Part shown: positions 16,885 through 25,856 of the stretch, one piece after another
How positions within the stretch are numbered: position 1 is the first letter of the stretch
How the letters are laid out: the number at the start of each line of letters is the position of its first letter
Notes under the pieces: generated by a model
What the model was told of the DNA's origin: nothing
The model's database searches: none
The model's input: the letters and a program-made list of their open reading frames with translations, nothing else
Made by a program: the position numbers and the translations under genes
NCBI GenBank assembly: GCA_964276145.1
Contig: CAXYDN010000006.1
Location: 1 to 64,000 of the forward strand
DNA: 64,000 nucleotides
Source of the DNA: SCGC-AAA076-P13 sp964276145
GTDB lineage: Bacteria > Pseudomonadota > Gammaproteobacteria > Magnimaribacterales > D2472
Reading direction: 5' to 3'

Positions 16885-17769
16885 TTAAAATTTAACCACC
16901 TCATCCTTGTCCCACAGGCCCCAGTATGCCCCGACATCTCCTTCTGCTTCAACTTTCCACGATTCATCAAAGGATGAAAAATAAAATATATCAATATTTT
17001 GATCTTTAGACCATAGTTGGGCATTGATAAAATATTTTAAGTAGTTTTTGTATGACGGATGAGCACCCCACAACTTGCTTCCCATTGAAGGCCATCCAGT
17101 TTCAGTAATGATAACTTTTTTTCCATTTGAAGCTTTTATGGCCTCGTTATACATATCTTTCATATATAAGAAAGAATACTCAGCTGCGCAGCCTTCCCAG
17201 AAGGGATAACAGTTTGCAAGAATTACATCACAAGCATTTGTAATATTTGGCCTGTCTCTAAACTCATAATATGCATCTACATAACCAACAGGAATATTAT
17301 TAATATTTTTTTTAACGTAATCTATATAAGCTATTAACTGTTTTTCCTCTAATTCTTTTCTATATATAACCTCATTACCAACTGCTGCTATATTTACTAG
17401 ACCTTCAGCTGATAATTTTAATAAGCCTTCAATTTCATTATCATTACTTTTTAGATCATCACTTAACCAAGCTCCAACTAGTGTCTTAAAACCCATATCA
17501 ACAGCTATCTTTGCAATTCTTGCGTGCTCATCAATTGTTGAAAATGTTCTTATCCAATCTGTATGAGGCTTTAAAATATTTAAACGCCTTATAATTTGCT
17601 CATCTGAAACAAAGTCACCAGGCTGTTGTTCACCCTCATATAGACTAAAACATATTCCATGAATTTTGCTTTTAAGAATCTCACTACTTAATTCTTTCAA
17701 CTTATCGTCTGTTAAATCATCTAGATTCATTCCAAGCAATGATCTAACTTTCTCACTTCTTAATGACAT
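16885..17769 (-). CDS. Cytoplasmic GH17-family beta-1,3-glucanase
   Basis: Glycoside hydrolase of the GH17 (clan GH-A) type, which cleaves or transglycosylates beta-1,3-glucan. The 294-residue TIM barrel shows the acid/base in AAVGNEVIYR (E133) and the nucleophile in IITETGWPSMGS (E223). There is no signal peptide or lipobox (it begins MSLRSEKVRSLLGMNLDD), so it should act in the cytoplasm on imported oligosaccharides. It is the last gene of the 13-gene run and overlaps the transporter stop by 1 bp, which ties its substrate to that transporter. Endo- versus transferase activity cannot be told from sequence. Confidence 0.82.
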   Translation of the reverse strand: MSLRSEKVRSLLGMNLDDLTDDKLKELSSEILKSKIHGICFSLYEGEQQPGDFVSDEQIIRRLNILKPHTDWIRTFSTIDEHARIAKIAVDMGFKTLVGAWLSDDLKSNDNEIEGLLKLSAEGLVNIAAVGNEVIYRKELEEKQLIAYIDYVKKNINNIPVGYVDAYYEFRDRPNITNACDVILANCYPFWEGCAAEYSFLYMKDMYNEAIKASNGKKVIITETGWPSMGSKLWGAHPSYKNYLKYFINAQLWSKDQNIDIFYFSSFDESWKVEAEGDVGAYWGLWDKDEVVKF

Positions 17770-19202
17770 TATTGATTTATTCCTTGATTTCTTGCATCTA
17801 ATTGCTTTTTGATATCAGCGGCTCTTGCTTCATCAATTTCGTAGTCGCTCATTATATAGATTGCAAAGAGTGTGCCAAGTACTGGTATGGTTGAATAAGC
17901 AATTCTAAGACCTGTCATGGCTCCATCTGGTTGAGATGAGGCATCAGGAGAAAAACCTACATACCACATGATCAAACCTGATAGTAAGCCTGCTAATGCT
18001 GTTCCAAGCTTAACCATCCACCAATATATAGCACCAAAAGATCCCTCTTTTCTTGGTAGGCCATTTTGTAACTCTTCAAAGTCACATGCATCAGCGGTCA
18101 TGCTCATCATTAAGGTAAATAAGCCTCCAATCCCAAATGAAAAGAAAGGAAGCGCAAATAAGAACATATAAGGCTTTCCTGGAATAAATAAAAACCAAAA
18201 AAGAATATACCCAATAACAGATATGCTTTGAGAGATTATAAAAGTTTCTTTCTTACCATAAATTTGTGCCATTTTAGACACGAGGGGTATCACTAAAAAA
18301 GTGGTGACAATGGCTCCTACACTTCCATGCAATGTAGGCCATGGACTTGCAGCAGATGCATCACCCATAAATAGATAATGAACAATGATGAAGAATGAAA
18401 ATGCAGCAATTGTTTGAAATGAATTAAAGACTAGAAAGGTGGCAATACATAATTTTCTGAATGGAACATTTTTAAATGCGTCTTTGAATATATAAAAAAT
18501 ATTTACGAAACTCTTGCCGACATTTTCCTTTGTAAGCGGAACTAAATGCTCATCATTAAGAGTTGATTTACTCTTAATAAAAATAGCAGGAACTATAGCA
18601 AGTAAAGTACATATAACTCCAAATACAACTGATAATATTCTTGTTCCCGATGCAGGATCAACAAAGATATTTGGATCATAGATAATAATCCAAATCCATG
18701 GTGCAAGAACCCAAGCAAACTGACCTATAAATTGCGACACTGCCATAATTTGTGTTCTTTCATGGAAGTTATCACTCATTTCATAACCCATAGCTACAAA
18801 AGGTATGCCAAAAATTGTTATTCCTAAATAAAAAAATAAATTCAGAATTAAGAAATACCAGAAATTAAAGGTCTGACCATTTTCAGCATAAAGTTGCCAG
18901 GATAATATAAATGCAACACCTGTTAGTATTCCGCCAAAGAGGACATACTGTCTTCTTTTACCCCATTTGGATTTAGTATTGTCAGAAATAAAACCCATTA
19001 GAGGGTCTGTTATTGCATCTATAAATCGTGGAACAAATGCAATAATTCCATAAAGCAAAGGGTTGAAACCAAGATCCTGAATTAATACAACTATAAAAAT
19101 GGATAGTAATGCTGGAAACAATTGGTTTGCGAGCATACCAAACCCAAAAGCTATTTTTTGTCCCAAAGGGACACTATTATTAATTTTTTCTACATTATCC
19201 AT
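17769..19202 (-). CDS. GPH/MelB-type sugar:cation symporter (MFS)
   Basis: Inner-membrane symporter of about 477 residues with around 12 transmembrane helices. The glycoside-pentoside-hexuronide family marks are at the N-terminus: LGQKIAFGFGMLANQ, DAITDPLMGFISDNTKSKWG and KRRQYVLFGG. I start at ATG 19202 because an AGGGGG ribosome-binding site (19210-19215) sits 7 nt before it; the upstream in-frame ATG at 19223 has no such site. It lies between secreted and cytoplasmic beta-glucan enzymes, so the likely cargo is short beta-1,3-gluco-oligosaccharides with Na+ or H+. Confidence 0.85.
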   Translation of the reverse strand: MDNVEKINNSVPLGQKIAFGFGMLANQLFPALLSIFIVVLIQDLGFNPLLYGIIAFVPRFIDAITDPLMGFISDNTKSKWGKRRQYVLFGGILTGVAFILSWQLYAENGQTFNFWYFLILNLFFYLGITIFGIPFVAMGYEMSDNFHERTQIMAVSQFIGQFAWVLAPWIWIIIYDPNIFVDPASGTRILSVVFGVICTLLAIVPAIFIKSKSTLNDEHLVPLTKENVGKSFVNIFYIFKDAFKNVPFRKLCIATFLVFNSFQTIAAFSFFIIVHYLFMGDASAASPWPTLHGSVGAIVTTFLVIPLVSKMAQIYGKKETFIISQSISVIGYILFWFLFIPGKPYMFLFALPFFSFGIGGLFTLMMSMTADACDFEELQNGLPRKEGSFGAIYWWMVKLGTALAGLLSGLIMWYVGFSPDASSQPDGAMTGLRIAYSTIPVLGTLFAIYIMSDYEIDEARAADIKKQLDARNQGINQ

Positions 19203-19226
19203 ACGAATACCCCCTGCACTCATATA

Positions 19227-20225
19227 TTACTTATTGATATCAAAATTCACATATGCTTCTTTAACAACATCGAAAGTTATTTTCTTTCTTCTGTTAATAT
19301 CAACTATCCCCCAATACTCTTCATTTGCTGTTCCATCATAAGGGGTCCCATCGCTATTAGGCGCAGACCCACCAGTATCTTGTTTACTTGGATTTCCTGC
19401 TTTCCAAAGACCATCTGTAAACTGAAAGACAAAGGAGCCAATATTATTGTTAGAATTAGCCAACACTTCATTTAAAATTATTTTATTTGCATCAGCTTGC
19501 GCTTGTTGGTTTTCGCCCTTCTGATATTTAGATGTTGATTTTGTCATATAACTATCTGCTCCAAGTTCTGCAAAATACATTGGCTTATCACTAAGTGCTT
19601 TCCATTCTTCAAATATCGATGCTGGCTTATCCCATCTATATACATTCATACCCCATACCTGAATACTAGAAGCAATTCTAAGAGCGTCAGTACTTGGAAG
19701 ATCACCATGAGCAGAGGACACTAATCTACTTGAGTCTTCTGATTGAATAATTTGAGCAACAAACTCCATTGCCTTATACCAATTATTAATATCTCCATCA
19801 AACCATTGAGCATTGTAGTTATATTCATTGCCAAGCTCCCACATTAGAATAGCTTCATGATCTTTGTATTTTCTGATGTAGTTGATAAAAGTCCCTGAAA
19901 CAATATCAAATCGACCTCTTTGATTGAACCCAAATCCGATAACAACCTTAATTCCAGAGTCATACAATTGGTCTAACACTTTGATATCATCGATTGGTTC
20001 ATAAACTCGTATAGTATTGATACCAGCCTCTTTCATTAACTCTAAGTCTTCTTTTAAATTCGTAAAATTTCTTTTAGTTTGACCTTTTTTAACAGGATGG
20101 TAGCAAATACCTTTCATATAAAATGGCTCATCATTTACAAACAGATTGATACCTTGAATTTTTACATCAATCCCATGTGATAAAGATGAAAAAATTAAAA
20201 ATAACGGTAATAAAAAATATTTCAT
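19227..20225 (-). CDS. Secreted clan GH-A glycosidase, GH2/GH72-like
   Basis: TIM-barrel glycosidase of 332 residues with a signal peptide (about 1-18) and no lipobox cysteine, so probably periplasmic. The start of the mature protein (FYMKGICYHPVKKG, then LMKEAGINTIRVYEP) resembles the GH2 catalytic barrel and GH72 glucanosyltransferases. The acid/base is expected in MWELGNEYNYN (E134) and the nucleophile in YFAELGADSY (E220). It lacks the beta-sandwich domains of true GH2 enzymes. The setting among GH17 and GH3 genes suggests hydrolysis or remodelling of beta-1,3-glucan. Exact family is uncertain. Confidence 0.7.
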   Translation of the reverse strand: MKYFLLPLFLIFSSLSHGIDVKIQGINLFVNDEPFYMKGICYHPVKKGQTKRNFTNLKEDLELMKEAGINTIRVYEPIDDIKVLDQLYDSGIKVVIGFGFNQRGRFDIVSGTFINYIRKYKDHEAILMWELGNEYNYNAQWFDGDINNWYKAMEFVAQIIQSEDSSRLVSSAHGDLPSTDALRIASSIQVWGMNVYRWDKPASIFEEWKALSDKPMYFAELGADSYMTKSTSKYQKGENQQAQADANKIILNEVLANSNNNIGSFVFQFTDGLWKAGNPSKQDTGGSAPNSDGTPYDGTANEEYWGIVDINRRKKITFDVVKEAYVNFDINK

Positions 20226-20230
20226 AATTT

Positions 20231-21469
20231 TTAGTTTTGGATAACTGGTGGTAGGTTTGAAGTTTCTAGTAAAACCTCAAAATCACCATTAAATGTTTTA
20301 GCAATGGGATTGCCTCCTCTAGATAAACCATTAAAATTACCTTTATCCACACTATCCCAAAGAGGATATTTAGCTTTGCCATCAACTGTAAAAAGGCCAA
20401 AATGATTTTCAGATCCATTCTCGTTACTAGAATCCTTCCATGGCTCGTCAAAAGCTGAAAAATAAAAACAAGAAATTGAGAAATTAGCGCATGACTCGGT
20501 AATCATCTGATAATACAAACCTAGTTTATATTCGTCTGCTGCTTCACTTTGACCGTATCCATACAAGTCTGTTGCAACACTAGACCAACCAGTTTCTCCT
20601 ATATGTACTGGCTTAGATGAATCAATACTTTTAACGTATTCTTGAACACTTCTTAACTGGTCAAGCTCATAATCAATTGCTTTTCTCATAGCATTATTAA
20701 TAATCATAGTTTTATCTAATCCATCATTTTGATTATGAATATTCCAAAAAGTTGGATTATAGTGAGTGTCATGGAAAGCATAAGTATGCATAGAAATGAA
20801 ATCTACTGCACGAATTAACTTATTCAAATCCTCATTATAATATTCATCGCCACCTCCACCCCAAGAAGCAAAATTATCAGAGCTTGTAATCCAAAGGTCA
20901 TTATTAAGAGTTCCTTCTGATTTTAAAGATTGAAGATGATTCACCCAATTAAGAATAAATTTTGGAGCAACATGATAACCCCATTGCCAATGAACCATTG
21001 CCTCATTACCAACTGATATCATTTTTACGATATCAGGATATTTTTGTGCCAACCTTACAGTTTCACTAATTTCTTTTTTATTTGTCTCAAAGTCTTCGTC
21101 TTCATGGTTTGGGGCTTCTGTCATAGCATCTTTGCATTGTATCCATGCACCAAGCATCACATACATCTCAAACTTTTCATCTGAATTTTTTAGTTGCCTA
21201 ATTGCTTGTAGAGTATTTTCTGCAAAAGGATGATGAACGTCATAAGTTCTTATAACTCTGAAACCTTGAGCGAACATAATTAACAGATCTTCTTTAATTT
21301 CTTCGACTGTAGGTTGGATATCTCTTGATTTGTCTCTATAGCCGCCATATGAGATAGCAGGATAATTTGGATCACCTAAAAATTCTTTTGCACTCTTGTT
21401 CATATTAAATTCTCCAGATTGATCGCATGAAACTAATAGAAATAAAGAAATAAAAAATGATTTTTTCAT
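20231..21469 (-). CDS. GH17-family glucanase lipoprotein
   Basis: Glycoside hydrolase of 412 residues anchored by a lipoprotein signal (FLLVSC, cysteine 15). GH17-type catalytic residues are seen in MISVGNEAMVH (E156) and HIGETGWSSVA (E292). The barrel also contains FRVIRTYDV and CFYFSAFDEPWK, the latter shared with the cytoplasmic GH17 (IFYFSSFDESWK), so the two are paralogues in different compartments. It probably works at the outer membrane or in the periplasm on laminarin-type glucan. It overlaps the phosphorylase gene by 4 bp. Confidence 0.83.
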   Translation of the reverse strand: MKKSFFISLFLLVSCDQSGEFNMNKSAKEFLGDPNYPAISYGGYRDKSRDIQPTVEEIKEDLLIMFAQGFRVIRTYDVHHPFAENTLQAIRQLKNSDEKFEMYVMLGAWIQCKDAMTEAPNHEDEDFETNKKEISETVRLAQKYPDIVKMISVGNEAMVHWQWGYHVAPKFILNWVNHLQSLKSEGTLNNDLWITSSDNFASWGGGGDEYYNEDLNKLIRAVDFISMHTYAFHDTHYNPTFWNIHNQNDGLDKTMIINNAMRKAIDYELDQLRSVQEYVKSIDSSKPVHIGETGWSSVATDLYGYGQSEAADEYKLGLYYQMITESCANFSISCFYFSAFDEPWKDSSNENGSENHFGLFTVDGKAKYPLWDSVDKGNFNGLSRGGNPIAKTFNGDFEVLLETSNLPPVIQN

Positions 21470-24400
21470 TTTTTTACTCTTACATGTACAGCCTTTATTA
21501 AATTTGTTCTATTAAATATATTTTGTGAGTGTTCGAAGTTTAATTCATGACCATCAATAATTTCTTCACCATCATCATTTGCGATGATTTTAATATCTTC
21601 CTTATCGGAGATGTTATAAATTATTGGTACTTGGCATACAGTAAATGCTAATGAATTTGCATTTAAATCCATGTATGTAATTTCATTATCTAAATTAACA
21701 AATTTAAAAGACTTTTCTTCATCAATAAATTCACTTTTACGTAATACAGTTGGCTCAAAGGTTATTTTTCCATCATTTACATAAAAACCTAGCTCATGAA
21801 ATCTGCTAATAACATCTTCTTTTACTTGACCTGTCATTCCTGGCTGCTGTACACCTCTACCTCTTGGTGTATGCGAGTATGGGTCTGTTGGAAATGCACC
21901 ATATAATTCTGGTGATTTATTCACTCCAATACCTTCATTGATTTCAAAATAATGGTCAAATAATCTTCCAATTGTTTTCGGATTACTATTATTATCAATA
22001 GATCTTTGTGTAACTTCTACAGATGCTAATAAAAGTTTTGATACCATATGCCAATAAATAGAGCCCAAACCCTCATATCCATAAAAAGTACCAGATCTTC
22101 CTGTAAAAGATTTGTGATCAAAAACATGTTCAAAAATTTCTAAAATAATATTCGTTTCTTCTTTGGCAAGTTTGATATATTCAGAGGGCAGGTTTTCTAA
22201 TTCGCTTATTAAACAACTTGCATTATGGAATAATCCATTAAAGTGGTACTTATTATCAATATCCTTAACAACAATCTGATTATTTCCATCTTTTACTAAC
22301 AAAGTTAAAAGCGAGGATTTGTTCAATTCATTTTCAGGAATAATATTTTTATCCAAAAAACCTAATAAATCTTTATTTGGATACAGAATATAACTATATT
22401 GTTCATCCCAGAATAATGAACTACTTTTTAAACTATCCAGTACTGATAAACTTTCATCATCTGAAAGATAGCCAGAGCTTAAAATCCCTACTTGACCTTC
22501 TAACATCTCAGATAATCTATTAATAGAGATTTCATTATCATCTAAATTTACAAGATTATAAGCATGATACAAACCATCTTCTCTTTTGTTAGTATCGATT
22601 GTTTGCTCTATAGCTTTTTGCGCTATTTCAAGAAAATTAATTACTTTATCTCTACAAACTAATTCTTTTGTTCCTGAAAAATATGATGTATAAATTCTAT
22701 CTCTATATTCAGCAGCAACTTCTCCTATATCATCTACAAACTTCTTACGATCTCTATTGGATATATTTGAATTAATTTTGCTAAAAGAAAGATTTAGTTT
22801 TTCAAAAAAGTGATATAACTCAGTAGAAATCTCAAAAGAGGATGATTTGTCATTTTTTAGTATTGTTATAAAAAAGTTTAAAAAACGTCTTAAATAATAA
22901 AGTGTCACCATGGAAACTCCACTACCAACAAGAGCGTTGTTAGCATCGTTCCACTCTGGTCTTTGTGTATTCATCCAAATACCGGCACCAGGAATAAAAT
23001 TAGAAAGTTTTGCTAATATGGTAGTTAGTATTTTTTCAAAGAAGTTTACTTCATGTATTGAGCCTTGATAGTTTTTTAGAATCGCGCCATCTGCACCTTC
23101 CTTTAAACGATCTTTCTCAATTTTTTCAGCTAATTCAAAATTAAAATCTATTGTATTTTTTGGATCTTTGTATATAGATTTATAATCTTTTATTTCATAT
23201 GGAACATTGGCATATACGAAATTATTTTTTGTTAAAAAAGAATTTAATCTTTGAGGAAAATATTTTTCAGTAAATTCTAAAAATTTTAGAAGATAAATTA
23301 TCTGATGATCACCCCAGTAACCAATATATGACCAAGGATTATCAGGTTCAATTGTTTCCCAATCAAAACCATCTTTTGTTAATCTATATGGGTTATAGCC
23401 ATCAAAAGTTGATGCATTTAGAAACCTATATATCATGCCATCAATGAACTGAGGATAAGAGTAAGCAAGAGCTTCCCAGTTCTGAAATATATCTCTCCAA
23501 TTACCTTGATAATCTAAAACCTTTTCACCTGTAATATCATCTCTTGTGTTAATAGAAAACTTATTCCATGGTCTACTTGGATCTCCATGTCTTCTGCTAA
23601 ATTTAATTGGTAAATACTCTGTTGCTAATCTTTTAAAAACTTTAGAGTTACTTTGATTAATTGAGTCTCTAAGAAAGTGAAGATCAAAGTGATCCGGCCA
23701 TTCTAATATTATTGAACTCATTTCATGCCCACATTTTTTGCTAGCATTGTCTAGATATTTGATGAAATCATTCTTTTCCACTAAATAATCTTTATCAAAT
23801 ATACCCCCTCTCATAATATTAAATAAAGTATTAGCGAAGTGCCTTATATTCCTTCTTCTGTCACTTGAAAGCTGTATTCCATCAGAGGAACCAACCAGTT
23901 TGTATAATTCATTAGATGAGTTAAGAATCTCTTGATTAATATCTTCAATTAAGTTGTTGTTAACTATATTTTCTTTGAGAGCAACAATATCTGAAGATGA
24001 CTTATTTATGTCTCCTACAAAGAGCCATTCTTGTTTTTCATTTTCTTTTAAAGAAATAGACGAGTGAATAAAATAAGCACCCTTTTCAGCCTTTACATCT
24101 ATTTCTTGATTTACGTCATGTCCTTTTCTAAATTTATCTAATTGTTGAGATGATAAGAGAACTTTGCAATTATCAAGTCCAAGGTGAAACACAATATTTG
24201 ATTTTAATGCTTCGCTTGGCTCAGCTCTATCAACAATAGTTGCACTTAAAGCAAAGATACCAATCTTTGAATCTTCATCTAATTCATTTCTTTTGTATGC
24301 ATCTGCCAAATTACTTGTATTGTTCTGAATACTCTCATCCAAACCCCACGGTAAGATATTTTGGAATCCATCAACTAGTGTGATTGATATATCTTCATTA

Positions 24401-24909
24401 TTTAAATTTTTTATGGATGAAGTTTTTATAAAACCGTATTTATCACATGTTGTCCATTGATAAGAAAATTTAAGCCCTAAATCATTATTAATCTCTTCAA
24501 AAATTACTTTGTTTCCCCTAAGATTTTTATATAAATTTCTTTCATTTTGATAAATAAAATCAGAAGTTTTTGTAAAAGGCTCCCAAAGATATTCTTTGTT
24601 ATTTTTATTAACATGGAAAATTGATTTGCTGCCTGTTACATCATGAGATTCACTAATTTTATCATCAGTGTAGTAAGGAAATAGTGCGTTATTACTATTC
24701 TTTCTTCCTGCACTTAGAGCTCCTGTTGATGAGATAAAAAGCCAATGATCATATGCACTTACGATGCTCATAAAAAAGGGTCTCATCTTATTAACATTTG
24801 AAATCTTATAGAAATTTTCATTCTTGATAACAACTTCTTTACCTTCAATATTTAAATCTGAAGAATTTATTAAGCTATCACCAAGATACAAGTCTTTTTT
24901 ATGTGTCAT
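21466..24909 (-). CDS. Probable beta-1,3-oligoglucan phosphorylase (GH149/GH94-related)
   Basis: Very large cytoplasmic protein (1147 residues, no signal peptide). The N-terminal part has AYDHWLFISSTGALSAGRKN and FPYYTDDKI; the middle has NWRDIFQNWEALAYSYPQF and WSYIGYWGDHQIIYLLKFLE. These features belong to the GH94-like inverting phosphorylases. The length and the beta-1,3-glucan setting point to GH149, whose known members convert beta-1,3-gluco-oligosaccharides and phosphate to glucose-1-phosphate. GH161 is the main alternative. It lies 17 bp after glucokinase and overlaps a GH17 gene. Using its product would require a phosphoglucomutase, not in the window. Confidence 0.68.
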   Translation of the reverse strand: MTHKKDLYLGDSLINSSDLNIEGKEVVIKNENFYKISNVNKMRPFFMSIVSAYDHWLFISSTGALSAGRKNSNNALFPYYTDDKISESHDVTGSKSIFHVNKNNKEYLWEPFTKTSDFIYQNERNLYKNLRGNKVIFEEINNDLGLKFSYQWTTCDKYGFIKTSSIKNLNNEDISITLVDGFQNILPWGLDESIQNNTSNLADAYKRNELDEDSKIGIFALSATIVDRAEPSEALKSNIVFHLGLDNCKVLLSSQQLDKFRKGHDVNQEIDVKAEKGAYFIHSSISLKENEKQEWLFVGDINKSSSDIVALKENIVNNNLIEDINQEILNSSNELYKLVGSSDGIQLSSDRRRNIRHFANTLFNIMRGGIFDKDYLVEKNDFIKYLDNASKKCGHEMSSIILEWPDHFDLHFLRDSINQSNSKVFKRLATEYLPIKFSRRHGDPSRPWNKFSINTRDDITGEKVLDYQGNWRDIFQNWEALAYSYPQFIDGMIYRFLNASTFDGYNPYRLTKDGFDWETIEPDNPWSYIGYWGDHQIIYLLKFLEFTEKYFPQRLNSFLTKNNFVYANVPYEIKDYKSIYKDPKNTIDFNFELAEKIEKDRLKEGADGAILKNYQGSIHEVNFFEKILTTILAKLSNFIPGAGIWMNTQRPEWNDANNALVGSGVSMVTLYYLRRFLNFFITILKNDKSSSFEISTELYHFFEKLNLSFSKINSNISNRDRKKFVDDIGEVAAEYRDRIYTSYFSGTKELVCRDKVINFLEIAQKAIEQTIDTNKREDGLYHAYNLVNLDDNEISINRLSEMLEGQVGILSSGYLSDDESLSVLDSLKSSSLFWDEQYSYILYPNKDLLGFLDKNIIPENELNKSSLLTLLVKDGNNQIVVKDIDNKYHFNGLFHNASCLISELENLPSEYIKLAKEETNIILEIFEHVFDHKSFTGRSGTFYGYEGLGSIYWHMVSKLLLASVEVTQRSIDNNSNPKTIGRLFDHYFEINEGIGVNKSPELYGAFPTDPYSHTPRGRGVQQPGMTGQVKEDVISRFHELGFYVNDGKITFEPTVLRKSEFIDEEKSFKFVNLDNEITYMDLNANSLAFTVCQVPIIYNISDKEDIKIIANDDGEEIIDGHELNFEHSQNIFNRTNLIKAVHVRVKK

Positions 24910-24926
24910 AATTAAACTAAGCCTTA

Positions 24927-25856
24927 TTAAATATTTTTATATGCGTATTTTTTATTATTTCTATAAAAATTTAGATTGCCATGAAGACAAGCATGCTCCT
25001 TCTCAACAATACCAATTTTAATCATTTCAAGAATTTGTAAATGTACTAATTTTTTATCACCATAAAAATATTCAATAAACTTATCTTTATCCATAATTTT
25101 AAAAATTGATCTCATTAGGCTGCCAGCAACATAAATTCCTCTTCCAGTAATAAAAGTTAATGCCATGTCAGAAATAGTCTCTGCTAGTGACTTAATAAAG
25201 CCATCAACAACTAGGTTAGCCATATCATCATCAGACCCATATCTCGAAACAATATCTTCAGAGGTCAGTCTTGTCCCTGTCTTATATTCGTAGATACTAG
25301 ATATAGCCTTTCCAGATAAAACATCTTCGAGAGTCCTGAAGTGATCATCGCTATCAATATAATAATTTTTAAGAAGTGCCTTGGTAAGGCCTGTAGTATT
25401 ACCAATTTCAGTTGGTATCACTTTATCATCTCCAATCAACAGTGCGGCTCCAAGTCCTGTACCTGGACCAATGAAAAAACTATTATTATTAAATTCAGAG
25501 CCTTTTTTTATAAAGCTAACATCCTTGTCTCCAAAAGCAGCTAAGCTATAACCTATAGACTCCCAATCATTCAATAAATGGCATGTATTAAAGTTAAAAG
25601 ATTCTTGAATATCTTTTTCATTGATAGAAAAATCTCTATTTGTCATTGTTATAGAGCCGTTTATTTTTGGGCCGGCAACAGAAATTACTAGATCATCTAC
25701 ATTTTTTCCTTCGACAAGATTTTGTAGAAATGTATCGAACCCTTTAATACACGAAAGTTCAATTTTGTTCGTATCATAAAGTTCGGATGAATTGCCCTCA
25801 GAATATGCATATCTTAAATTTGTTCCACCTATATCAATTAATAGTACTTTACTCAT
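24927..25856 (-). CDS. glk: Glucokinase (Glk family)
   Basis: Cytoplasmic ATP-dependent kinase making glucose-6-phosphate, 309 residues. Motifs are the phosphate-binding LLIDIGGTNLRYAYSEG, the catalytic aspartate in HLLNDWESIGY, and FIGPGTGLGAALL. The glucose-contacting motif that reads EGGH in E. coli Glk reads EIGN here, so the histidine is replaced. This may be lineage variation or altered specificity. It overlaps the GH3 gene by 8 bp, placing it directly after the enzyme that releases free glucose. Confidence 0.85.
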   Translation of the reverse strand: MSKVLLIDIGGTNLRYAYSEGNSSELYDTNKIELSCIKGFDTFLQNLVEGKNVDDLVISVAGPKINGSITMTNRDFSINEKDIQESFNFNTCHLLNDWESIGYSLAAFGDKDVSFIKKGSEFNNNSFFIGPGTGLGAALLIGDDKVIPTEIGNTTGLTKALLKNYYIDSDDHFRTLEDVLSGKAISSIYEYKTGTRLTSEDIVSRYGSDDDMANLVVDGFIKSLAETISDMALTFITGRGIYVAGSLMRSIFKIMDKDKFIEYFYGDKKLVHLQILEMIKIGIVEKEHACLHGNLNFYRNNKKYAYKNI

